A stretch of 64,000 bases of DNA from Knoellia sp. Soil729. GTDB lineage: Bacteria; Actinomycetota; Actinomycetes; Actinomycetales; Dermatophilaceae. The stretch spans positions 784,544 to 848,543 of the forward strand of contig NZ_LMSA01000002.1 in the NCBI RefSeq assembly GCF_001427985.1. The letters run 5' to 3'. Below, one piece after another: positions 35,772 through 43,803 of this stretch. The notes under the pieces were generated by a model. It was not told the origin of the DNA and ran no database searches. It saw only the letters and a program-made list of their open reading frames with translations. Every line of letters begins with the position of its first letter. The stretch's first letter is position 1. Made by a program: the position numbers and the translations under genes.

Positions 35772-37280
35772 ATGACCCGCATGACCACACGCTCGGACCG
35801 CTCGTCCCACCGTTCCCCCGACCTGCGTGCCCTGGCGCTCTCGCTGATCCAGCCGGGTTTCGTCGGGCTGACGCCACCGGACTGGCTGCTGCGCGAGCTC
35901 GACCTCGGGCTGGGAGGGGTCGCCCTGTTCGCCCGCAACATCGACACCCTCGACCAGGTGGCGGAGCTGACGGCCGGCATCCACGCTGCGAACCCACGCA
36001 CGCTCGTCGCCATGGACGAGGAGGCCGGTGACGTCACCCGCATGGAGCACTCGACCGGTTCGTCGTGGCCGGGCAACCTTGCCCTGGGGATGCTGGACGA
36101 CGTGGTGCTCACCGAGGCGGTGGCGCGCGAGATCGGGGTGATGCTCGACGGGGTGGGTGTCGACCTCGACTACGCGCCCGTGGCGGACGTCAACAACAAC
36201 CCGGACAACCCCGTCATCGGCGTTCGCAGCTTCGGGTCCGATCCGGCCGTCGTGGCCCGGCACACCGGAGCGTGGGTGCGAGGGCTGCAGTCCGCCGGGG
36301 TCCTGGCGTGCACCAAGCACTTCCCCGGACACGGCGACACCTCGGTGGACAGCCACCTGGGCCTGCCGGAGGTGGACTTCATCTCGCCGGAGGACGCTGT
36401 GCTGCACCCGTTCCGGGCGGCGATCGACGCCGGGACGGCGTCCGTGATGACGGCGCACATCGTCGTCCGAGGACTCGACGACCGACCCTCCACGCTGTCG
36501 CGCAAGGTCCTCGTGGACCTCCTGCGGGGCTCGCTCGGGTTCCGCGGCCTCGTCGTCTCCGACGGCATGGAGATGGGCGGCATCACACGTGCGATGAGCA
36601 TCCCCGAGGGATGCGTCCTCGCCGTGGGTGCCGGGGTCGACCTGCTCTGCATCGGTGGAGACCTCGCCGACGAGGATGCGGTTCTCGACGTCGCCGACGC
36701 GCTCGTCCAGGCCGTTCACGACGGCCGGCTCGAGGAGTCGCGCCTCGCCGAGGCGTCCGCGCAGGTCGGGGGCGCCGCGGACGAGCGCACTCGGCTGCGC
36801 AGGTCAGCCGCCTCCGCTGTCGCCCCCGAGGGTCACAACCCTGCGGGTGTCGAGGCAGCGCGGCGAGCAGTCGTCGTCAACGGCCCGATCCACAGGGCCG
36901 CCTCCACGCAGGCACCCACGGTCGTCGAGCTCGCCGCACCGAGCAACATCGCCGTCGGTGACGACACCCAGAGCGGCATTGCGGCAGCAGTGGCCCGCCG
37001 CTGGCCCGGGACGGGCACCACCAGGGTGATCACGGAACGCGAGCTGCTCGGCGCCCTGCCACCGGTCGGCAGTGAGGGGCCCGTGTGGGTCTGCGTGCGC
37101 GACCCGCACCGCCACGACTGGATGGTGCCGGCGCTGGCCGCGCTGCTCTCCGCCCGGCCCGACGCAGTCGTGATCGAGACGGGCTGGCCCGGGTGGACGG
37201 CACCCGAGGGCACGACGCACGTCGTCACGTTCGGCGCGGCCCGGGTCACGGCGGAGCACGTCGTCGACCTCCTCGCCTGA
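35772..37280 (+). CDS. Cytosolic GH3 beta-N-acetylhexosaminidase (NagZ-like)
   Basis: 502-residue GH3 enzyme without a signal peptide. The NagZ signature is complete: KHFPGHGDTSVDSHLGLP about residue 183, with DEEAGDVTR about 82 and the nucleophile in VSDGMEMGGI about 262. The C-terminal 170 residues form a GH3_C-like alpha/beta domain. It should cleave terminal GlcNAc from imported murein or chitin fragments inside the cell, complementing the exported enzyme at 3043. A GntR/sugar-transport partner is not next to it. It is followed by a conserved intergenic element. Confidence 0.85.
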   Translation: MTRMTTRSDRSSHRSPDLRALALSLIQPGFVGLTPPDWLLRELDLGLGGVALFARNIDTLDQVAELTAGIHAANPRTLVAMDEEAGDVTRMEHSTGSSWPGNLALGMLDDVVLTEAVAREIGVMLDGVGVDLDYAPVADVNNNPDNPVIGVRSFGSDPAVVARHTGAWVRGLQSAGVLACTKHFPGHGDTSVDSHLGLPEVDFISPEDAVLHPFRAAIDAGTASVMTAHIVVRGLDDRPSTLSRKVLVDLLRGSLGFRGLVVSDGMEMGGITRAMSIPEGCVLAVGAGVDLLCIGGDLADEDAVLDVADALVQAVHDGRLEESRLAEASAQVGGAADERTRLRRSAASAVAPEGHNPAGVEAARRAVVVNGPIHRAASTQAPTVVELAAPSNIAVGDDTQSGIAAAVARRWPGTGTTRVITERELLGALPPVGSEGPVWVCVRDPHRHDWMVPALAALLSARPDAVVIETGWPGWTAPEGTTHVVTFGAARVTAEHVVDLLA

Positions 37281-37424
37281 GCACGACTTCGCCGGACAAG
37301 TTCTCACCTCGCGGCACGGCGGACGTCAGGCGAGGTGAGAGGAACCCACTTCAGGCGGGAAAGGTGAGGTGCGGGGGGCGAAACAGGTGAGCGGACGGCA
37401 TACGCCGTCTGACAGCATGCGTGC
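37281..37424. repeat. Intergenic element, family 2, copy D
   Basis: TCTCACCTCGC (37302-37312) and GCGAGGTGAGA (37330-37340) form an 11-bp perfect stem. They are followed by ACCCACTTCAGGCGGGAAA (37344-37362), which recurs exactly at 42485-42503 after the same stem. A further hairpin GACGGC-ATAC-GCCGTC (37394-37409), carrying a CGGCATA motif, precedes the aminotransferase start. Confidence 0.7.
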
Positions 37425-38654
37425 ATGCGCCCGATCGTCCAGAGCAAGAAGCTGCAGCACGTCCGCTACGACGTGAGGGGACCGATCCTCGTCGAGGCTC
37501 AGCGGCTCGAGGCCGAGGGGCACAAGATCCTCAAGCTCAACATCGGCAACACGGCGCCGTTCGGGTTCGAGGCTCCCGAGGCCATCGTCGCCGACATGAT
37601 CCACAACCTGCCGGACGCACAGGGCTACAGCGACTCGCGCGGTATCTACAGCGCGCGGACCGCAGTGGCGCAGTACTACCAGTCGCGAGGCCTCACCGAC
37701 ACGGTCGTCGACGACGTCTACATCGGCAACGGTGTCTCCGAGCTCATCTCGATGGTGCTGCAGGCGTTCGTCGACGACGGCAACGAGATTCTCATCCCGG
37801 CTCCGGACTATCCCTTGTGGACGGGCGCGGTGTCGTTGTCCGGCGGCACGCCCGTGCACTACCGATGCGACGAGGAGAACGGGTGGAACCCGGACCTCGA
37901 CGACATCGAGTCCAAGATCACGCCGAACACGCACGCCCTCGTCGTCATCAACCCCAACAACCCGACGGGCGCGGTCTACTCCGAGGAGACGGTGCGGGGG
38001 CTCGTCGACATCGCGCGGCGGCACGACCTCGTCCTCATGGCCGACGAGATCTACGAGAAGATCCTCTACCCGACCGAGGCGGTCACGCCGCTCCACCACC
38101 ACGTCGCGACCTTCGCCGCCGACGACGTCCTCTGCCTCACGTTCAGCGGCCTGTCGAAGGCGTACCGGGTCTGTGGCTATCGCGCCGGCTGGGTCATGGT
38201 GTCGGGTCCGAAGCACCTGGCTGAGGACTTTCTCGAGGGCCTGACGTTGCTCGCCAACATGCGCATGTGCGCCAATGTGCCTGCGCAGCACGCGATCCAG
38301 ACGGCTCTCGGTGGCTACCAGTCGATCACCGAGCTCATCGTCCCGGGCGGTCGGTTCTTCGAGCAGATCAAGCTCGCCAACCGCCTCCTCAACGAGATCC
38401 CGGGCGTCTCGTGCGTCGAGCCTCAGGGTGCGCTCTACTGCTTTCCGCGCCTGGACCCGGAGATGTACCCCATCGAGGACGACGAGAAGTTCGTCATCGA
38501 CCTGCTGCGTGCCAAGAAGATCCTCGTCACGCACGGCACCGGCTTCAACTGGTTCGAGCCGGACCACTTCCGGTTGGTCACGTTGCCGGACACCGAGGTC
38601 CTCACGGAGGCGATCGGCCGCATCGCCGAGTACCTCGAGACGATCCGCCGCTGA
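37425..38654 (+). CDS. PLP-dependent aminotransferase (AlaA/AspC-like, fold type I)
   Basis: 409-residue class I aminotransferase. Seen: LKLNIGNTAPFGFEAPEAI near residue 40, NGVSELISMVLQAF about 107 (cofactor phosphate site), INPNNPTGAVYS about 185, MADEIYEKILYP about 210 (Asp and Tyr to PLP), and SGLSKAYRVCGYRAGW about 243 with the PLP lysine. The pattern is that of AlaA/YfdZ alanine transaminases. It probably makes alanine from pyruvate and glutamate. ATG 37425 follows a hairpin; the fluoride-channel genes start 2 bases after its stop. Confidence 0.88.
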   Translation: MRPIVQSKKLQHVRYDVRGPILVEAQRLEAEGHKILKLNIGNTAPFGFEAPEAIVADMIHNLPDAQGYSDSRGIYSARTAVAQYYQSRGLTDTVVDDVYIGNGVSELISMVLQAFVDDGNEILIPAPDYPLWTGAVSLSGGTPVHYRCDEENGWNPDLDDIESKITPNTHALVVINPNNPTGAVYSEETVRGLVDIARRHDLVLMADEIYEKILYPTEAVTPLHHHVATFAADDVLCLTFSGLSKAYRVCGYRAGWVMVSGPKHLAEDFLEGLTLLANMRMCANVPAQHAIQTALGGYQSITELIVPGGRFFEQIKLANRLLNEIPGVSCVEPQGALYCFPRLDPEMYPIEDDEKFVIDLLRAKKILVTHGTGFNWFEPDHFRLVTLPDTEVLTEAIGRIAEYLETIRR

Positions 38655-38656
38655 CC

Positions 38657-39049
38657 GTGGCGCTTCGGTCGAGTGACCTGGCCCTTGTCGCCCTGGGCGG
38701 CGCCCTCGGGGCGATGAGCCGGTATGCCGTGGGCACCGCGGTTCCGCACCCGGGTGGCACGTGGCCGTGGGCGACCTTCTCGGTCAACGTCACTGCCTCG
38801 CTGGCGATCGGGGTGCTGGCCGGCTGGGCCTACTGGCGACACACCGCGCACTGGGTCCGACCCCTCCTCATGACCGGCTTCCTCGGCGGGTTCAGCACCT
38901 ACTCCACGTTCGCCGTCGACACGGTCTCCCTGGCCGCCGCCGGGAGCGGTGGTCTCGCCGCGGCATACGTGATCGTCACGTTGTTGGTCTGCGTCATTGC
39001 GGTGGGACTGGGCACCGTTGTGGCACAGGCGGTCTGGCGGGACGCATGA
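38657..39049 (+). CDS. crcB: Fluoride channel subunit, Fluc/CrcB family (first of a pair)
   Basis: 130-residue four-helix membrane protein from GTG 38657. The CrcB motif GGALGAMSRY lies about residue 13, WATFSVNVTASLAIGVL about 42 (with the conserved Asn) and GFLGGFSTYSTFAVD about 77, which holds the TxST track. It acts with the next gene as a heterodimer, the usual case where two unequal fluc genes overlap. It is coupled to the aminotransferase gene by a 2-base gap; no fluoride riboswitch is visible in between. Confidence 0.9.
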   Translation: MALRSSDLALVALGGALGAMSRYAVGTAVPHPGGTWPWATFSVNVTASLAIGVLAGWAYWRHTAHWVRPLLMTGFLGGFSTYSTFAVDTVSLAAAGSGGLAAAYVIVTLLVCVIAVGLGTVVAQAVWRDA

Positions 39050-39396
39050 CGACCTTGCTCCTCGTCGCCGTCGGTGCCGCGGTCGGTGCTCCTGTGCGGT
39101 ATGCCGTGACGCAGCTGCTACGTGAGCGTGGCGCGACCACGCACCTGGGGACGCTGGTCGTCAACGTGCTGGGCTCCTTCGTCCTGGGGCTGCTGGTGGC
39201 AGCAGCAGTGGGCGGCAACGCCCTGGCCCTGGTGGGGACGGGGTTCTGCGGTGCCCTCACGACGATGTCGACGCTGGCCCTCGAGCTGTGGGACGGGATC
39301 TTCGAGCTGCGGATCCGTCATGCGGTGGCCCAGCTCGTGCTGCACCTCGTGCTGGGGCTCGGCGCGGCGTGGCTCGGCTGGGCGATCGCCAGCTGA
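39046..39396 (+). CDS. crcB: Fluoride channel subunit, Fluc/CrcB family (second of a pair)
   Basis: 116-residue four-helix protein. ATG 39046 overlaps the stop of the first subunit (ATGA). Motifs: GAAVGAPVRYAV about residue 10, TLVVNVLGSFVLGLL about 36, and GTGFCGALTTMSTLALE about 64 (the TTxST fluoride track). Together with the partner it exports fluoride. Divergence between the copies at the track (FSTYSTF against LTTMSTL) supports specialised halves. Confidence 0.9.
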   Translation: MTTLLLVAVGAAVGAPVRYAVTQLLRERGATTHLGTLVVNVLGSFVLGLLVAAAVGGNALALVGTGFCGALTTMSTLALELWDGIFELRIRHAVAQLVLHLVLGLGAAWLGWAIAS

Positions 39397-39407
39397 CCAC
39401 GAGCGGC

Positions 39408-39758
39408 TCACAGGACGGTGAGCTGGAGTGCGCCGTAGCCGGCGCCCACCCCGACCACTGCCGAGAGCAGGCCGAGAACCCACGGCGCGACGGTGGTGTG
39501 GGGTGAGCGGGCGACCAGCCAAGCGAGGGCGCCGGACACGACGACGCAGGTGAGCGGACCGATCGCCGTGTGCAACGCCAGGTCCCCGTAGCCCAGGTCG
39601 TCCACGGGTGTGCCGAAGACCTCCGAGGTCATCCTCACCATCGCGCCGAGGATCGTGAAGGCGGCCAGGACCAGCGCGCCCAGAGCGAGCCCGCCCACCA
39701 CGCCGAAGCCCAGTCCCCACTGCAGCGCGCGCGTCGCTCGGTCGCCCCTGTTGGCCAT
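39408..39758 (-). CDS. Four-helix membrane protein, unknown function
   Basis: 116-residue hydrophobic protein with four predicted helices (about residues 14-38, 58-78, 80-90 and 92-113). It has a basic N-terminus (MANRGDRATRAL) and an acidic extracellular loop after the first helix (TSEVFGTPVDDLGYGD). Resembles the DUF6069-like actinobacterial group. It converges with the fluoride channel genes, 11 bases apart. Confidence 0.62.
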   Translation of the reverse strand: MANRGDRATRALQWGLGFGVVGGLALGALVLAAFTILGAMVRMTSEVFGTPVDDLGYGDLALHTAIGPLTCVVVSGALAWLVARSPHTTVAPWVLGLLSAVVGVGAGYGALQLTVL

Positions 39759-39832
39759 GGCCCAGCATGGACCGCTGGCGGGCGAGAGGGCGGGGAAACG
39801 GCGACAGACGCGGACATCGTGGCTCGACGGGG

Positions 39833-40207
39833 TCAGCCGGGGCGCGGGACCTGCTCGGCGAGGGCGGCGGGCGCCTGGATGCAGTAGCTGTCGGTGAGCA
39901 GCTCGGCCAGCTCGTCCCAGTCGGTGTCGTCATCGAGCAGGACCCCGACGACGTTGCTACCCCACTCGGCCCTGAAGTAGGGCTCGCCCATGTGCTGGAA
40001 GGCCATCACCTCGTCGGCGTCGGTCCGGAACGTGACCCGGAAGCGCTGGTCCTCCCCGCCGAAGACGTGCGCGACGGTCGCCGACCGCACCTTCCACGCC
40101 ATCCCGACCCAGGCGTCGTGCTCTCGCACCTCGGGGAACGCCGCGAGCATCGCGCCAATGCGGTGGATCCACTCGGCCGGCACACTCGGCCGCTTGGCAG
40201 AAGCCAT
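39833..40207 (-). CDS. MmcQ/YjbR-type (DUF419) protein
   Basis: 124-residue protein with the CyaY-like YjbR fold. Visible pattern: a His/Trp-rich core (EVREHDAWVGMAWKVRSATVAHVFGGE), then FRVTFRTDADEV and the DDDTDWDELAELLTDSYCIQAPAAL C-terminus typical of MmcQ/YjbR proteins. Some relatives bind DNA; no role is known here. Single gene. Confidence 0.7.
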   Translation of the reverse strand: MASAKRPSVPAEWIHRIGAMLAAFPEVREHDAWVGMAWKVRSATVAHVFGGEDQRFRVTFRTDADEVMAFQHMGEPYFRAEWGSNVVGVLLDDDTDWDELAELLTDSYCIQAPAALAEQVPRPG

Positions 40208-40240
40208 GGTCGCGAGCCTAGGGCTCCGGCCCGACAGCGG

Positions 40241-41941
40241 TCACGCGAGCCAGTGGGTCAGCCACGTGGCGACCAGGGTGACTGCGCCGACAGCGAAGAC
40301 GAACGCGCTCCACGACAGGCGGTCCTGCGTCCCGGACCCCTCCAGGGGGCGCGGCATGGACTCGACCGCTCGCTCAATCGCTGCCGCCAGACCGCGGCCG
40401 TCACCACCCGGTGGGGACACCTCGAGGACACTCTCGTCGTCGAAGATCACCATGGCCGTGTCGTCGTCGACGCGCACCTCGCGCACGGCGCTCATCGGGC
40501 TCTGTGTCGCGCGGAAGACCGACGTCATCGTGAACTCGCTGGCCGTGACACGGACGCGGTGGACAGCCTGGTCGAGGCCCCAGTGCAGAGCCGATCCCGC
40601 AGCGAACACGATGCCGGCGCCGGACAGCCCGACCTCGTCGTCCCAGAGCAGCCAGGTGCCGAAGCAGATGGCGGCAAGGGTGGCGCCGAGGCCCGCAGCC
40701 CTGAGCCAGGGGGGTGCCTCGACCACCACCGGGAGCGGCACCGGGATGGTGCCCATCGGGACGGGCTCCGACCAGTCGCGCGGGTCCTCCGGGTCACGCT
40801 CGAAGGTGTCCATGTCGACCTCGGCGTCGGCCGGTAACGCAGCGAGTGGACCCAGCGGCAGGCGCATTCCGCCAGGTCCCACGAGAGCCGCCCAACCACC
40901 GTCGCGGACGTCACCGACGAGGAAGCCCTCTGTCGGTGCAGCCACGCGTCGCGCCTGCGGGGTGTCCGTGCGCAGGACCTCGTCGACGGGGAACTCCGCC
41001 AGCCCGCGGGTCGAGTCCGTCGCGAGGAGCCCGAGGAAGTCGAGACCGTCGGTGAAGACCCGCACCGGAACCCCCGTCGTGTGGTGGGACTCCTCGAGGA
41101 GGCGCCGGCGCACCCTCACCGCGGTGAGCCTCTCGGCGAGCAGGCCGGCGACGAGCAACGCGCCCAGGCTGACCGTGACCCACCACGTCCGATCGGGCGG
41201 CTCCGCCACCGGGTGCGTCCACGAGGAGTCCCGCGGGTCGATCCGCAGCGCGACGGTGTCGCCGACGTCGGGGACCTCGATGAACAGCACGTCGGCCTCG
41301 GCCGGGAACCCCTCGGGGCGCCCGTCGATGCGCACCCTCTGGTTGCCGTCCTCGTCCTCCTCCGACAGCACCGTGGCCTCGACCACCTGGGCACGAGAGG
41401 CATGCACGTCGTCGAGCGCGACCGCGCGCTCGTAGGCATAGAAGGCCCCACCTGCCACGAGCACCAGGCCCACTGCGCCCGCGGCCATGAGTCGATGCGG
41501 TCCGTCGAGGTGGAGTGGGCGACGGGGGGCCGACGGCCACGGCGGCAGCGAGACGCTTGCGGAACGTGCAATCGCGCGTTGGCGAGACAGACGCGCACGC
41601 AGGTGCACGGCATACGCGGCAAAGAGGACGGCCACGACGCTCCAGGCGACGTTCGCCTGCCACACCGAGTCCCAGAGCAGGTCCGCGACCGCGAAGACCA
41701 CGGCACAGGCCACGGCGACGAAGGGGCGCCACCACAGCAGCACCACGGACGCGAAGCACGCGACGATCGACACCGAGAACGTCAGGTCCGGACCGCACAC
41801 GGTGAGGTCGGCCGTCGTGCACGGCTCGGTGTCACCCAGGACGGACGTCGCGAAGGCCGCCACCCAGGCGGCCACCAGAACCCAACGCAGCCGCCCCGGC
41901 GGGGTCGCCGCGACCCAGTCGCGCACCCGCTCGTCAGTCAT
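40241..41941 (-). CDS. Large multi-pass membrane protein, unknown function
   Basis: 566-residue protein (from ATG 41941; GTG 41953 possible). There are four helices in the first 110 residues (WVLVAAWVAAFATSVL, LTFSVSIVACFASVVLLWW and two more), one near 150, and two around 230 and 395. A final pair is at the C-terminus (SAFVFAVGAVTLVATWL). The middle has beta-rich extracellular or cytoplasmic segments (DGRPEGFPAEADVLFIEVPDVGDTVALRIDPRD, then PARRRVAA-like basic stretches). DUF3592-like features (VLFIEVPDVGDTVALRIDP) are present. No known function. Confidence 0.65.
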   Translation of the reverse strand: MTDERVRDWVAATPPGRLRWVLVAAWVAAFATSVLGDTEPCTTADLTVCGPDLTFSVSIVACFASVVLLWWRPFVAVACAVVFAVADLLWDSVWQANVAWSVVAVLFAAYAVHLRARLSRQRAIARSASVSLPPWPSAPRRPLHLDGPHRLMAAGAVGLVLVAGGAFYAYERAVALDDVHASRAQVVEATVLSEEDEDGNQRVRIDGRPEGFPAEADVLFIEVPDVGDTVALRIDPRDSSWTHPVAEPPDRTWWVTVSLGALLVAGLLAERLTAVRVRRRLLEESHHTTGVPVRVFTDGLDFLGLLATDSTRGLAEFPVDEVLRTDTPQARRVAAPTEGFLVGDVRDGGWAALVGPGGMRLPLGPLAALPADAEVDMDTFERDPEDPRDWSEPVPMGTIPVPLPVVVEAPPWLRAAGLGATLAAICFGTWLLWDDEVGLSGAGIVFAAGSALHWGLDQAVHRVRVTASEFTMTSVFRATQSPMSAVREVRVDDDTAMVIFDDESVLEVSPPGGDGRGLAAAIERAVESMPRPLEGSGTQDRLSWSAFVFAVGAVTLVATWLTHWLA

Positions 41942-42063
41942 TCCACTGGTCACCGGCGCAACCTACAGTTCCGCGGTCGTCACCGCGGCCCGAAACGACG
42001 GTATGCCGGTCGCTCCCGCCTCCGTTCCGGGAGGCCGGCCGTCTCGGGCCTATGCTTCGCGGC

Positions 42064-42414
42064 ATGCCCCCACGCCGACGAACCGGACCGATGCCGGACG
42101 TCTTCGAGACGTTCGCCCACCGGGTGGACGAGGTCGAGGCGTCGGGCCCGCCGATCGAGGCCAGCCGGGTCGCCAAGGGTGCCGGTCTCTCGCTCGGACT
42201 GATGGTCCTGGCCGCGCTCGGCTTCGTCCTCGGCTTCTGGACGGGCTCGCAGAACGAACCCGACCTCGCCTACAACCACCTCGTGTGGGAGGGGATCATC
42301 AAGATCGGCTTCGCGGTGCTGTGCGGGCTGCTCGCAGCCGCGGTCGTGCTGGCCCTGGCTGCGCTCGCCATCGGAGTGCCCTGGGTGCAACGCCAGCGTG
42401 GACGCCGCCGCTGA
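42064..42414 (+). CDS. Two-helix membrane protein, unknown function
   Basis: 116-residue protein from ATG 42064: a basic start (PPRRRTG), a short cytoplasmic part (FETFAHRVDEVEASGPPIEASRVAKG), then two helices (GLSLGLMVLAALGFVLGFW and IIKIGFAVLCGLLAAAVVLALAALAIG) and a basic tail. Unrecognised. It is followed by a family-2 element and the convergent acyl-CoA dehydrogenase genes. Confidence 0.6.
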   Translation: MPPRRRTGPMPDVFETFAHRVDEVEASGPPIEASRVAKGAGLSLGLMVLAALGFVLGFWTGSQNEPDLAYNHLVWEGIIKIGFAVLCGLLAAAVVLALAALAIGVPWVQRQRGRRR

Positions 42415-42522
42415 CCCCTCGCCACCACGTGGCGCGGGAACCTCTCACCTCGCCTGACCGCGGCGGCGACGCGAGGTGAGAGAAACCCACTTCAGGCGGG
42501 AAAGGTGGGGGAGGTGGGGCGG
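42415..42522 (-). repeat. Intergenic element, family 2, copy E
   Basis: TCTCACCTCGC (42443-42453) and GCGAGGTGAGA (42471-42481) form the same 11-bp stem as copy D. ACCCACTTCAGGCGGGAAA (42485-42503) again follows directly. Here it separates two convergent genes, so terminator use is plausible. On the minus strand the tail reads CCCCACCTTTCCCGCC, echoing the family-1 start CCCAACTTTTGC. Confidence 0.7.
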
Positions 42523-43779
42523 CTACTTGAGCTCGCTCGAGCTCATCCCCAGCAGGCGCCGGGCGATGACGAGCAGCTGGATCTGCTGGGTGCCCTCGAA
42601 GATGTCGAGGATCTTGGAGTCGCGCGCCCACTTCTCGAGCAGCTCCCGCTCGCTGTAGCCGGTCGCGCCCGCGAGCTCGACGCACGCCAGCGCGACGTTG
42701 ACGCAGGTGCGCCCCGCCTTGGCCTTGGCCATCGAGGCCTCCATCGAGTTCGGCCTGCCGTTGTCGGCCATCCACGCGGCGCGCAGCGTCAGCAGGTGGG
42801 CCGACTCGTAGTCGGCCTCCATCTGCAGCAGCCGTGCCGCTGCCGCCGACTGTGCGTATGCCGGCCTGTCCCAGTCGACCGTGACGCCCGCGCCGGCGAG
42901 CAGCTCGGTCGCCGTGTCGAGGCATGCGCGGGTCAGGCCGAGCGCCATCGCGGCGACGAGCGGGCGTGTGTTGTCGAAGGTCTGCATGGCTCCGCCGAAG
43001 CCACCGGCCGTGGTGATCTCGGGGTCGCCGAGGAGGTCCTGCGCCGGCACCCGGCAGTCGTCCAGGTGGAAGGCCGCCGTGTCGGACGCGCGGATGCCGA
43101 GCTTGTGCTCGAGCCGGACGAGCCTGAGCCCGGGGTTGTCACGGCGCACGACGAAGGACTTGATGGCCTGCTTGCCGAGCGACCTGTCGAGTGTGGCCCA
43201 CACGACGACCAGCTCGGCCCGCTCGCCGGAGGTGACGAAGATCTTCTCCCCGTTGAGGACGTACTCGTCGCCGTCCCGGACGGCGGTGGTGCGGATGGCG
43301 CCGGAGTCGGAGCCGGTGTCGGGCTCGGTGATCGCCATGGCGGCCCACTTGCCGCGGTAGCGCGCCTTCTGCTCCTCGTTGGCGACGGCCGCGATCGCTG
43401 CGTTGCCCAGCCCCTGACGCGGGATCGAGAGGGTCAGGCCCACGTCGCCCCGGCAGGTCTCGAGGATCGACAGGACCGAGGACATGTTGGAGCCGTTGCG
43501 GACCTCCGCGCCGGCGGCGTGCCTGCGCCCGGAGCCGACGGCCGCGACCCCACCCTCGTGCTCATCCTTGGCGCGGGTCGAGCTCGAGGCACCCGCTCCC
43601 TGCCCGGCACCCGCCGAGCCCATGCCGTCGATGAGCGCCGACAGGAGGTCGAGCTCCTGCGGGTACTCATGCTCGGCCAGGTCGTACTTGCGCGAGATCG
43701 GCCGGAAGACCTCCTCGGCCATGCCGCGCGCCTGCTCGACGAGCGGTCGGAACTTCCTGGGAACCTCGAGATCGATCAT
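42523..43779 (-). CDS. Acyl-CoA dehydrogenase
   Basis: 418-residue flavoenzyme. Seen: MAITEPDTGSDSGAIRTTA about residue 160 (FAD/substrate motif), FVTSGERAELVVVWATLD about 190, VPAQDLLGDPE about 245, QSAAAARLLQMEADYESAHLL about 310, and the catalytic-Glu region ATGYSEREL-like about 380 before FEGTQQIQLLVIARRLLG. It is a close relative of the adjacent second dehydrogenase and forms an operon with it (24-base gap). The substrate could be a branched or long chain. ATG 43779 is preceded by AAGGACAAGGACC. Confidence 0.87.
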   Translation of the reverse strand: MIDLEVPRKFRPLVEQARGMAEEVFRPISRKYDLAEHEYPQELDLLSALIDGMGSAGAGQGAGASSSTRAKDEHEGGVAAVGSGRRHAAGAEVRNGSNMSSVLSILETCRGDVGLTLSIPRQGLGNAAIAAVANEEQKARYRGKWAAMAITEPDTGSDSGAIRTTAVRDGDEYVLNGEKIFVTSGERAELVVVWATLDRSLGKQAIKSFVVRRDNPGLRLVRLEHKLGIRASDTAAFHLDDCRVPAQDLLGDPEITTAGGFGGAMQTFDNTRPLVAAMALGLTRACLDTATELLAGAGVTVDWDRPAYAQSAAAARLLQMEADYESAHLLTLRAAWMADNGRPNSMEASMAKAKAGRTCVNVALACVELAGATGYSERELLEKWARDSKILDIFEGTQQIQLLVIARRLLGMSSSELK

Positions 43780-43803
43780 GGTCCTTGTCCTTCGGTATGC
43801 CGG

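Noticed and set aside
37326..38567. 413-codon minus-strand frame opposite the aminotransferase
   Set aside because: The plus strand has all PLP motifs; the minus frame only looks long because of GC-rich third positions.
38600..38660. Fluoride riboswitch before the crcB pair
   Set aside because: Only 2 bases separate the aminotransferase stop from the crcB start; no riboswitch could fit outside coding sequence and none of its conserved loops is visible.
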